Source: Leucophora obtusa
Lineage: Eukaryota; Arthropoda; Insecta; Diptera; Anthomyiidae
Reading direction: 5' to 3'
DNA length: 64,000 nt
NCBI GenBank assembly: GCA_949987735.1
Contig: OX465297.1
Coordinates: 128,710,540 to 128,774,539, forward strand
In this document: positions 11,825-21,739 of the stretch, piece by piece
How the letters are laid out: every line of letters starts with the position of its first letter
Numbering within the stretch: position 1 is the stretch's first letter
Made by a program: the position numbers and the translations under genes
Notes under the pieces: model-generated
The model's input: the letters and a program-made list of their open reading frames with translations, nothing else
Databases searched by the model: none
Told to the model about the DNA's origin: nothing

Positions 11825-13944
11825 TTATAAGTATTTTATTATCTTAATAGGTTTTGGAGTTTCAACTGAATTTGAAAAGGTTTTGGCAGCTATTTCTGTT
11901 CTTGAAATAGGTACGAATGAATGGAGTTTTTGTGTTCCTTTAATTGCAACAGATTTTTTAAATCTAGTGTTTAGTTTTATTTCCTCTTCTTCATATTCAT
12001 TTTTTGTGCAGAATGTTACATTGATATTAGGCAAACCCTTAGCGTATTCAAATAAATCTGTAGCATTTACAATTTGATTTTCTATTCGACGCTGAAGACT
12101 GGCAAGAGCTGCTGCTCTTTTTAGTGAACCTCCAACTCCATCACAAGGGCCTTTCCCATGTGATGTCGCAAAAAAGTGCCATTCAGCATCACAATCAAAA
12201 TCGGTTTTATGGTATAGTAAATTTACAAAATTTTTTCGATTTTTATACTGAGCTGCGCAACCGTCAGAAAAATATATTATTTTGTCAATGTTTTCATTAA
12301 CATGTTCTTTTATAAATTGTACAAATTTCCTTTAAAATAAATGAACAGCGACTGTGTTGTGCTCCAAAATATCGGAAATGACAACAAAGCTAATGTTTCT
12401 ATTTTTCCATCTGAATTTCGGAAATATGTCACAAAGGGGTGTATACTGGCTTGAGAATTTGTCCAATGATAGCTCTGTATACAATCTTGGATAACAAATG
12501 TGTAATTTTCGGCAAAATCACAGATAGTCAAAAATTCTCCAATTTTTAAATTGGATTTTACCTCATCAAGAAACTTGTTCTGTTCTTTTGCCACAAAACT
12601 ATGAAAAATTAATTTTATCATTTCTTCAGAAAGTTTGTCTACAAAGTCGTCAGATGGAGATGTTATGGTCAAAAGATTGGATCTGTCTACTTGAACCCAT
12701 TGTTTGTATGTTATGTTTTCTGTGTTGTTAGTGGAATGTGCGTTTTAAGGGCATCTTTAAGGTAAGTATCCCCTGGACAAAGTGAACAATTTCCCTAATA
12801 GCATTGTACAGTTGCTGGATTACAAATAGATTGAGCAATCCAATGCTTGTAAGTGGGAAAACCTATAACTTCCTCTTCAGCCAATTCCTTGATTTTCCCC
12901 CCAATAAACATAAGTTTGGAATTTTGGTGAATAGCACACACGCAAACTGTATGAGTGCCACTTCCCCCAATCAAAATACATTCTTGTGGTCTCAGCTCTG
13001 AAAATTTTGAAAATCCAATTTTTACTGTTGGATAAACTTCTTGAAAGGAATTATGCAATTCTTTCAGATTACAAAGCATCAATCTCTTCTGGTTTTTTCT
13101 TTCTCCCCATTACAACTCGTAACAGACTTATAGTCTTTTTTCCCGGGCATAACGCGACTGTTTTTGTCGTTTCTATAAAAATCTTCAACTATAGATTTTG
13201 TCTCTGTCGAGAGGCCGGATCGTCTTTTTGGATGCGAAGAAAAATAATAATCGTCATTTTGAATTAGTTTTTTAGCTTTACGAGCCATATAGTTTGTAGT
13301 TGAAAAGGTTTTTTCTATTTTACCAACACTCCAAGAATGTGGCAAAGATGTTAATATTTTAATTTGTCTATCTTTATCATCTTCAGAAGTATTGTAAATC
13401 TCTTTTAAGTGATTTAAAATATCTTCACCATCGCAGGATATATTTTCTAAACTAAAAAGGTTTTTCCTAAATATGGAATTTATATTGCCTAAAATTTCTT
13501 CCTGTTTATATTTAGAATAGTTATTTTTAAACTCAATGGGAAATTCATTTAGCGCTTCTAAGCACTTATTCAAATAAAAAAAGCTGTGTTCTTCTTTTCA
13601 TTGAAAGCCTCTTCGGTTGTTTCTTCCGAAAGTGAGCCAATATCACTTTCAGACAAACTTTCATCAGCATTGGCAACTTTTAAAGCTGATGTAGAAGTTC
13701 CTGCAACCGTGTCAATTTCAAAATCTTCGAAATTGTTTTCGTTTTTCTTTTTCTTTATCAATGACTTCGCTTGATCTAATAGAGCCATTCTACATGAAGC
13801 ACAGATATATTGACCATGCAAATATTGTGGAAAACGCTCCCTAAGACTTTGCGAAACTTTACGAACACATTTTATTTTGTTTGTTTTATGCTTGAGTTTT
13901 CGGAAAGGATTACAACAAACTTTTCCAAAAGGCATTTTAAGCAA
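11825..13944 (-). pseudogene. Damaged transposase of the long-TIR transposon
   Basis: Five minus-strand blocks read in order: 13570-13944 (N-terminal Cys pairs CCNPF and ICASC), 13079-13573 (basic linker), 12795-13082 (GFSKFSELRP; GSGTHTVCVC), 12310-12672 (CDFAENYTFVIQD, HPFVTYF), and about 12340-11825 (IYFSDGCAAQYKN, WHFFATSHGKGPCDGVGG). Conserved acidic residues in DFAENY, SDGCAAQ and GPCDG suggest a DDD/E core. Insect and cnidarian genomes carry proteins with these motifs; I do not know their accepted name. The reading frame shifts near 13570, 13085 and 12390, and a TAA lies just after the HNTVAVHLF block, so the copy is inactive. An intron is a less likely reason for the breaks, as no splice sites are evident. 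Confidence 0.6.
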
Positions 13945-14270
13945 ATTAAAAATCTGTGAACAAATGTGTACTGCTTGAAATAAAATAGTTTTTGAAAATT
14001 ATTATCAGAGAATAAAACTACTACGATGTTGACTTGTCAAAAATCTATAAACAATTAAAAAGCTACTCAACAACGCAAAGACATTAAAGAAATCTAAATC
14101 GTTTTCATCGTTTTGTTTTTGAAATAACGGAACTTCTTAAGCATCAGCAAAAACAATTTTCAAAGAATACAAACAATGCTTCCAATGAATTGCATACAAG
14201 CAAACTTAACTTATTAACTCAGTGGCACGTAGCAACTAGTAAAAGAGAGTATTTCTTATAAACATACCAG

Positions 14271-14729
14271 TACATTTTTTAATATATCTCAAAAAGTAGG
14301 AGGCATTCCACTCTGAAATTTTTAGGATGTTTAGAACACATATGTGGCATTTTGTGCAAAAAATATAAAAATTTAAAAAAAATGGGTTTTTTTCAAAAAA
14401 TAAATTTAAATTTTTTTTTTTAAAAAAAATTTTAAAAATTTAAAAAAAAAAAAATTATAATAAATTTCTTAAACCTAAAAACTTTACTAATCCCACGCAA
14501 AAAGAATTTTTTCAATATTTTGCTCACAACAAAAGTTATGAAATTTTAAGTGTAGTGCCTACCCTGCAATTTTCAGTATTTCAAAGCTGCAGGGTTGCCA
14601 CAGTTTTCGAAAACAAAAAAATTAAAAATCGTTTTGTGAACATACATACACTACTACACACATTCACCAAGTTTTATCAAAATCGGACACTACCGAAAAA
14701 ATGTTCGTTGAAATAAAATGGAATTGCTC
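14271..14729 (-). repeat. Right terminal inverted repeat, ~458 bp
   Basis: Reverse complement of 11235-11692. It ends GGAATTGCTC immediately before the AATT duplication. The poly-A/T tract at 14400-14460 is the most variable part. Confidence 0.85.
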
Positions 14730-14942
14730 AATTGAATAACATGTAAAGTATATATTTAATTTAAGAAGAGCTTCTTATAACTCATATTACATCCGAATAA
14801 CCTTAAATATTTTGGAACCAAAAGGAATTCAAATTTTCACCTAAAGGAATTAAGGTTTGTACCCACATTAACTTTCCTTTCCAGACACAAATTTGTGTAG
14901 CCTAAAATCATGCACTATTGTCATCATACTTAAAAGAAATAT

Positions 14943-14958
14943 AGTTAGTTAGTTAGTT
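14943..14958 (-). repeat. LINE 3' tail of tandem AACT
   Basis: Plus strand reads (AGTT)4, i.e. (AACT)4 at the 3' end of the LINE RNA, just after the putative polyadenylation hexamer. Short tandem 3' tails are known from I- and CR1/L2-type LINEs, where they serve in target-primed reverse transcription. Confidence 0.7.
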
Positions 14959-15057
14959 GACTTTTATTTATAAAATAATAAAGTCATTAAAGGCATTGAC
15001 ATTATGTCGTCAGCCATTATAATTACATTTCATTTACAATAATTAAAATTTTAAGTA

Positions 15058-18000
15058 CTAAGTATCGTATTCTGTAAGCAAAATTTGCCTATATCTTAAA
15101 GCATTTATTATAAAAGCTGCTAAATTTCTCCAATTACATTGCTCATTCATACCGTTCAATAGATTTATTAGCTCATATTCATTAATGTAGTTTTTCCCGA
15201 TATATCTAGCCCGGAATTCCCTGAGTATCGGACATCTTCCCATAAAGTGTATTAGGTTCTCAGTTTCACCCAAATTACACAAGCAACATATAGTGGTAGT
15301 ATTAGTTCTACTATTTCTATGAACATTTTTCAATGGGAGAGTATCGCAACGTGCTCTAAATATAGCTGAAATTTCATTTATACACAAATTCTGGTCGCAT
15401 ATATAAGTTGAACTCATAGCTGGTATTAAATTTTTAAAAATACGAGTTTCACTTGCAGAAGCTGCTTGTAACATTTTATTGTAGTTTTTAATTTTAAGTT
15501 GAGATACAAAATCTAAACATCTAGAACGCCACTCAATACCACTCATTAAACTGAAGCATATACTGAATTCCTCGCCGATTCTATTAATTTCTTTTGCCCA
15601 AAATATATTTTTCTGTAGTATAAGTTTCGATAATTTATGTGGAAGTCTTTCAGTGTCGTAGTTATATATAGCTGCGTTGATGTAATTTAGATGTAGACAT
15701 AGGGTATAAAAGTGACTATCTTCCGCTCCTGTTTCTAAAGCCAATGCATAATTGGGAGTACAGTCTGGTATTTTTAAAATTCTTTTAAGAAAATATCTTT
15801 GTAGTTTATCGACAGTTTCAAACGATGTAAATCCCCAAACTTGCGCACCATAAGATTGTATTGCCCTGCACACAGCTTGAAATATTTTCCATTTTGATTG
15901 TAGCGAAATATTCGGTTTATTTAAATAGCTTTGCCATGTTGCATTTATACTGTTTTTGGCAGAATTGTTTCTACATTCTACGTGTTTTTGAAAGGACATT
16001 TTTGGGGTAAAAATTACACCTAGATAGCAAAATTGTGTTGTTATCTTAACTTCTTTTTGATTATAAAACCATTTTTCATCTCTAGCCAATCTGCCTCCTT
16101 TTCTGAAAACCATCATCTCGGATTTTTATAAATTCACCTCCATATTCCATTGCATGCAGTACATTTCGAGCTTGTTAATCATTGATTGCATAACCTTTTT
16201 ATCATCAGTAATTATGACTATATCGTCTGCGTATAAAAGTATTCTTATATTTAGATCTTCTATCATCAAACCTCCTCCCAAATAATCGTGTAGATCATTT
16301 AAGTATAAAGTGAACAATAATGGTGATAAAAGACAACCCTGTTTGACACCCGAATATGTTTCGAAATATTCCGATAATTCACTCCCATTCCAAACTGCAG
16401 ACCAAGTGTTTCTGTATATATCTTCCAGTAATCTAACAATTTTAGATGACAAGCCAATCGAATGTAATTTATATATTAATTTCTGCCTTGGTACTTTGTC
16501 GAAAGCTGCTCTAAAATCTATGAAAAAGGCGTAGACTTTTTTATTTTCTTCAAATTTTAGATGGACTATTGAGGCTAAATTGTATATATTATCAGCTGTA
16601 GAGTATTGTCTTCTAAATCCGGCCTGAAACTCATTTAATATCTTGTTTTTCTCTACCCATGAAGTTATTCTTTCATTTAGGATTCCCATAAAAATTTTTG
16701 CTATACAGTTCATACATGAAATGCCTCTATAGTTACCAGGTACGTTAGGATCACCCTTTTTAAATATTGGAAATATAATGGACTTAACAAAAGTTTCATC
16801 TACTTTTCCAGTTTCGAACATCATGTTATACGTTTTGGCCAATTGTGCTAAAAATTTGTTTGACGCATTTTGGAGGAATTCGTATGTGATTCTATCCTCA
16901 CCAGGTGCTTTGTTCTTTTTCATTTTTTTCATAAGCAAGATAACTTCAGCAGTAGAAATACTTCTGTCCAATTCATTATCCTCATACCACATTGGTGCAT
17001 ATTGTATATTATTTATTATACCTTGGGGGTTTAAAAGTTGATCAAAATAATTTTTAAAATCTTCTGCAGCAATTTCTGCTCCTACTTTCAAGGTATTTCC
17101 TCTAATCTCATGTGCTACTTTCAACCAATTTTTTGAGTCACGAACTCCATTTATCTTATTCTCAAGTTCTTGAAGATACTCCAGTTTTCTATTTACACAT
17201 ATAGTTTTATAATTTTGTTGAGCTTTTAAATACTTTTGTTTATCATTCATCTCATTTGAGTTTCTGTATATGTTCAGTAGTCTAAAAACCTTTTCTCTAG
17301 CGTTTAAACATTTGTAATTAAACCAGATTTGTTTGAATTTATTACATGTATTTTGTTGGGTTTCAACTGACATTTTAATTGACGCTACTAACTCTTGCAA
17401 ACTCAAATGTTTTCCTTCATCTACAATTGGTTTTATATTATCGTTTAAATTCTGTTGATAAGTTGATTTATATGATTCTTTCCAAATAAATTTTGGGAGC
17501 AGATCTAATTTTTTAGCATTTTTAGTAGAAGTAATCTTTAGACATAGCTTAATTGGCATATGATCAGACCAAATTTGATTTTCAACTTTAAAACTCTGAA
17601 CCAGCTCTAACCCCTCCTGATAAACAGCACAGATGTCATTTACAGAGCTTCCTTTCGTTTTTATACAAGTATAATTTCCATCCTCGTCTCCAACTGTTCT
17701 TCCATTGAGTATTACTAGACCATAGTCATTACAAAATTCAATAAACTCTTTACCAGTGCTGTTTGATATTTTGTCTTTAGAATGCCTTTTATGTTTCCCC
17801 ATTTCAAAAATATCTTCATACATTACGTCTATATCTTGTTGTAAACATCCAATTCTTACATTCATATCTCCTAAAATAATAGGCATATTATCATTATTAT
17901 TTTTAAAATAATTTTTAACTATAGTGAACTCATTGTGCCAGTTTACACCTCGAATATACAGGGGTATAAGAGTACATGCTATATGGCCCGAATGTATCTT

Positions 18001-18468
18001 TATCTTGTCAATACCATTTTCACATATAAATAAATGTTTGAAACCTTTAGTTTTTAAATCCTTTTTCACGCCATACGCACAGCCTCCACTCGCTCTTCCA
18101 TACATACTACATCTTATTGCAGGCTTCCAATAAAGTTCATGCTTGCTGAAGTATTTGTTCATTTTCGTGGTATTTTCAGCAGTTATATGGGTTTCTATTA
18201 ATATAAATACATCACTATTTCCGAGATAGTCAAAGAATCCAGGGAATATTTTTTTATTTTCTAAACCATTTATATTAAAAGATACTATATTGATAATATG
18301 GGTTTGATTTTTGCTTACAGATTCGACATTAACAATATCTAAGGATTTAGAAATACTAACAATTTGACTACATTTAACATTATTTACTGAATTTGAATTG
18401 CTATTATTAAATTTTACATTATTATTATTATTATTAAATTTGACATTATTATTATTATAGTTCAGTTT
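15058..18468 (-). pseudogene. LINE ORF2: endonuclease-reverse transcriptase, one nonsense codon
   Basis: The frame is open from about 18495 to 15058, broken only by TAA at 16126-16128 just after the reverse transcriptase block. Reading down: an Asn-rich linker coded by AAT repeats (about 18460-18400); endonuclease motifs SFNINGL and IETHI (catalytic Glu, upstream of the first Met), GDMNVR (near 17870), SSVNDI, SDHMPI (near 17560); reverse transcriptase NYRGIS, FIDFRAAFDKVPR, SGVKQGCLLSPLLF and YADDIVIIT (near 16230); thumb region QSYGAQVWGF; and a C-terminal CxxC-x9-HxxxxC motif (near 15280). The first AUG is at 18162, after the endonuclease Glu, so initiation there would give a dead endonuclease. 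Expression is therefore probably by frameshifting from ORF1. Apart from the one stop codon the copy looks young. Confidence 0.85.
16126..16128 (-). other. Nonsense codon (TAA) in LINE ORF2
   Basis: The frames on both sides are the same and conserved (EVNL before, KSEMMVF after). A single-base change is the simplest cause. It would remove the thumb and the C-terminal Cys/His region, so this copy is probably inactive. Confidence 0.85.
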
Positions 18469-19292
18469 TTTGGATAAGATATATTTAACAAATATTCATA
18501 ATCTAAATTAATACTTGAAAATTGTTCACCATATATCTGCTTCATAATCGGCTCGGCTACCATCTGATCACATACAAACTTTTTATTTGAGTTCCACTTA
18601 AACCATTTTTCTGCAATACGCATTCTATCATCTCTAACAACGATACGATGAAATTTGCTGATGTTTAAAATTTCCTTTTTTAAACGCAATAAAACCCTCT
18701 TATCTTTCTGTCGGTCTTCATTTAGATCTCTTTCGATGAAGATTTTAGTTCCCACTAACTTTTTTGTATTTCTTAATATGTTGAAAGCACTTTGTTCCGA
18801 ATCCAGTTCAGCCAATACAGCAACTTTGCCTTCACGTTCGTATAGAGTTTTAGTTGATTTTAGCATCATTGGATCGGGATTTTCTAAGATTTTATTGCAA
18901 ATTATTTTTACTTCATTATTTGCTGAATTGCTTGCTGACACACCTTTAAATATGAGATTTTTATTCTTAAATTTATCTTCTAACTGTGTGAGTCTTTTTC
19001 TATCAGCATCCCTTTCAGCTTTTAAGTTTTCCATTTCCGCCTTTAGCATATCATTTTGTTTTTTCAATTCTGAAACATCTACTGTGAGGTAATCTAATCT
19101 GTGCAATATCTCCTCGTTTCCCTGCCTTATTATTGATTTAAGGGCATCTACACTCAAGTCGCCAACTTTCATATTTGAGGAACTCGCTTCTTGATCATTC
19201 GGAGCAACTTCCGAGAACATTCTCTTATTTCCACTAACTATAACATGCTTTCCCGATTCCTGTGTTGACCCGAATAAAGGTTTATGTGCCAT
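18462..19292 (-). CDS. LINE ORF1: coiled-coil RNA-binding-type protein, 276 aa
   Basis: ORF1 proteins coat the LINE RNA and accompany it to the insertion site. The ATG at 19290-19292 has a good context (aaacaATGG). Residues 1-40 are polar and probably disordered. About 55-110 form a strongly heptad-patterned Leu/Lys/Glu helix (LKKQNDMLKAEMENLKAERD), a likely oligomerising coiled coil. About 112-210 (NLIFKGVSAS..., then EREGKVAVLAEL and TKIFIERDL) look RRM-like with a basic C-terminal segment. There are no CCHC zinc knuckles, unlike Jockey, R1 or I-factor ORF1 and more like L1-type ORF1. It ends ...CCA AAA AAC TGA, a slippery heptamer abutting the stop. Intact, with no frameshift. Confidence 0.75.
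   Translation of the reverse strand: MAHKPLFGSTQESGKHVIVSGNKRMFSEVAPNDQEASSSNMKVGDLSVDALKSIIRQGNEEILHRLDYLTVDVSELKKQNDMLKAEMENLKAERDADRKRLTQLEDKFKNKNLIFKGVSASNSANNEVKIICNKILENPDPMMLKSTKTLYEREGKVAVLAELDSEQSAFNILRNTKKLVGTKIFIERDLNEDRQKDKRVLLRLKKEILNISKFHRIVVRDDRMRIAEKWFKWNSNKKFVCDQMVAEPIMKQIYGEQFSSINLDYEYLLNISYPKN
18465..18471 (-). promoter_or_regulatory. Candidate -1 frameshift heptamer A AAA AAC
   Basis: In the ORF1 frame the last codons are CCA AAA AAC followed at once by TGA (18462-18464). A_AAA_AAC fits X_XXY_YYZ and is one of the strongest known eukaryotic -1 slippery sites, as used in MMTV gag-pro. Slipping one base back continues into CTG of the ORF2 frame, which stays open through endonuclease and reverse transcriptase. 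No strong stem or pseudoknot is obvious downstream; the following bases are AAT repeats, so efficiency is unknown. Confidence 0.65.
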
Positions 19293-19320
19293 TGTTTACG
19301 AACAGACCTATTGTTTGCAG

Positions 19321-21050
19321 ATTGAAAATTACGAGTTTTTGATTTGTAGCTTTGCTTATGTCACCCTATTGTTTTCGTTGCCAACTCTGTTTATTAACAA
19401 AAAAGCTGATTTCTTTGTCAACCAGTATTCAGTGAGAGTGAAACAGCTGATTACATATAGGTACTTGTTATTATTTTTGTTTTCTTTACCAATTTTTTTG
19501 GCACAATGTTTATCTTTTTCTTACAATTGAGTGTTTTAAAGCCGAAATTATATTAAATTTTAATCAAATTTTCCAAAAGTTTTTAAGTAAATTAACTCTG
19601 TACAGATGGCAATGACCAGCAAATCATATACTCCCTTCACAACACACACGGGGCAATGAAGTTTCAACACCTTTTCTTCAGAAATCAAGTTTGTTTTAAG
19701 GTAATTTCCTTAAAAACGCCGGAGCACCAACCAAAACACGACCAACTTTGACGAAACACCTGAACATGTGTAAATATTTATAATTATCAGGGTTAAATTC
19801 ATAAAAATATAAAAAGGCAATAATATGTTATCCCCAAAAAATCCCATAAAATTTCGTGTCATCCCCAATAAATCCCCGGATCCCCAAACGGAAATTTTTA
19901 TCCCCATTGACGAAAAAAAATCCCCAATTTGGGGATAAATCCCCTAAACTGACAACACTGTGAATTAGTTCTTTAAAAAACTTTTTTAGCCATAAACTAC
20001 ATATGCGAAAAATTATAAAAAATATTAAAAAAAAACATTTTCTAAAACAACAATTGTTTAAGAGCCAGCCATTTTTATAAAGAAATGAAATATGAGTTTT
20101 CTCTTTCACATCTATACACACATACACTCACTCACGCACACATTGGCACATATAAATTCATAAAACACATGTTTCACAGCAATAACTGTACATCCGCCTT
20201 AACAGCGGAAAATGAATATGCGAGTGTCTGTTAGTGTTACTATGTATATAAATGTAACAACAACTCTGCTCGTACATATCAAGGAAATGTCGCGCGTTAA
20301 TTGCTAGAAAATTTGTTTAGAGGTTTTTTTTTTGTTTGTAACAATGTTGGAGATTTGTGTTTAGATATATTTTTTTTTTGCAAAATGCTATTTTTTATAT
20401 GATTTTATTTTATACACTAATCTTTTTTTAAATGTTTCTTTATTTTCCTTAATGGTGTTATGTGAAACTATTTGCATTTTTTTTATATCAAATTATATTA
20501 TATATGTTTTTATTGTTTTTAATAATATATTATTCGATATTGTGTTATAATGTTAATATAAATGTTGGTCATTGTTTTTAAATTTGTATTGTGGTTTTTT
20601 GTTATTGTATTTATGCTGGTATTTTCTTTGAAATGTCACGCGATTTCTTTGTTTACTTGTTCTCTACTATAATATCCCTTTTCCTTTTACAGGGGAAAAA
20701 ATACAAATAATTTATAATAATTTTCCATGCCTTTGATGGCAATTTTTTTTTTATTTATGCACCACAAACACACTTACACTCTAACACACATAACTGGTAA
20801 AAAATTAATATGATAATTAAAAATAATAACTGTGCGTGATTAAAATTATGGCAAACCATTATGACCATTATTATTACCTTAGGTTTGTATTTTGCATACT
20901 AAAAACCTCCACTTATTTTCACCATCGGTACATTATAATGTTGGTCGACGCACACTGGTACATATTTATTAGAGAAGGCGGCCAAAAGTAATTTTTTTTG
21001 TAACCGATTTTAAAACCAGTTGCTCATTTCAAAAAATAAACACCTTAAAG
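19321..21050. other. LINE 5' flank, 'tccccaa' block, then gene-free sequence
   Basis: The 5' limit of the LINE lies somewhere here. 19830-19965 carries repeated 'atccccaa'. 19970-21050 is AT-rich with a CA-rich patch near 20105-20140, without recognisable genes or repeats. Confidence 0.4.
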
Positions 21051-21739
21051 GGTGAGCACACCAAAATTGCGACACTTTGGAAAACTTATAACTTACTCAA
21101 AAAAAATCTATATATTTTGAAATTCAAAGACCATGAGCAGGCCATGACCTAAATTTCATGCATGAGAAATTTCATTCGAATTTGACTTTTAGTTTCGTCA
21201 AAAATGACAACCGAGTTAGAAACAAGGAAAATTATTGTGAACGAATATATAAAAAATCCGGTTCTCAGTGTTCGTAAAATTGCGAAAAATGTAAAAGTGC
21301 ACCACTCGACAGTTGCCAGGGTTTTAAATCGCTATAGAGAAGGTCTGACAATTCCTAGAAAGCCTGGAAGCGGAGGTGAGCATGACCAAAGTGATACAAA
21401 CACTGCTCGAAAGGTCCTCAGGGCATTTTCGCGAGTTCCGAAGATTTCGTCACGTTCTGTTGCAAAATATGTACCTAAATTGCAGTCTTTCGTACAAAAG
21501 GTAAAGCGGCAAGCTTCACTGAGAAGTTTTAAAGCTCAAACAGCACCAGATCGGGACGCAAAGCAGAATGTTACGGCGAAACCCCGCAGCCGCAGATTGA
21601 AGAAGACAGGTGAACAGATATTCCAGAATTCAAAACCAAGTGGTTGTCGGCGTCGTGAAAAGTCGATGATGCACTCGTGCAAAAGGTGATCTAGTTTTTT
21701 TCTGGTATTAGTTTCTAAGTGTCGCAGTTTTAGTGTGTT
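21051..21739 (+). mobile_element. Internally deleted Tc1/mariner-type element
   Basis: The inverted ends GAGCACACCAAAATTGCGAC (left) and the complement of GCAGTTTTAGTGTGTTC (right) enclose a transposase remnant. The right end abuts the terminus of a palindromic-element arm (GTGTCCCTTATAAAG, 21738 on), so one inserted at or beside the other. Confidence 0.7.
21204..21689 (+). pseudogene. Mariner-type transposase: HTH half kept, catalytic core deleted
   Basis: The first ~125 codons read as a normal paired HTH of a Tc1/mariner transposase: MTTELETRKIIVNEYIKNP, VHHSTVARVLNRYREGLT, SFVQKVKRQASLRSFKAQ, APDRDAKQNVTAKPRSR. The sequence then jumps to the last ~25 residues of the same protein in another frame (IPEFKTKWLSAS, stop, KVDDALVQKVI, stop; about 21612-21690). 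The segment with all three catalytic acids is missing, so there is no activity. Confidence 0.75.

Larger units (their letters stand above)
11235..14729 (-). mobile_element. DNA transposon, 3.5 kb, long TIRs, AATT duplication (possibly Sola-like)
   Basis: The ends GAGCAATTCCATTTTA and its complement are flanked by AATT at 11231-11234 and 14730-14733. Terminal inverted repeats run about 458 bp each (11235-11692; 14271-14729) and are nearly identical. The interior carries a damaged transposase on the minus strand. A 4-bp duplication, GAG ends and an acidic-triad transposase would fit the Sola group as I remember it; that assignment is tentative. Confidence 0.75.
14941..19320 (-). mobile_element. 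Nearly intact non-LTR retrotransposon (LINE), two ORFs
   Basis: On the minus strand: 5' leader (start not resolved), ORF1 (19292-18462), ORF2 (-1 frame, to 15058), a ~100-bp 3' UTR with AATAAA, and a short (AACT)4 tail at 14958-14943. ORF2 has an APE-type endonuclease, reverse transcriptase and C-terminal Cys/His motif, as in Jockey/R1/I/CR1-type LINEs. The clade is undetermined: a coiled-coil ORF1 without zinc knuckles and a short-repeat rather than poly(A) tail argue against ordinary Jockey. No clear target duplication was found. Confidence 0.85.
10838..19965. mobile_element. Possible outer 'tccccaa' repeat enclosing the nest
   Basis: The left part (about 10838-10930, 'gtgttgccagttt' then repeated 'atccccaa') and the right part (about 19830-19965, 'atccccaa' blocks ending 'aaactgacaacac') are inverted relative to each other. 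They read as the ends of one old element that received the 11235-14729 transposon and the LINE. The middle is too diverged to prove continuity. Confidence 0.35.

Noticed and set aside
18160..18162. AUG at 18162 as the natural start of LINE ORF2
   Set aside because: The endonuclease motifs SFNINGL and IETHI lie upstream in the same open frame, so this start would remove the catalytic Glu.
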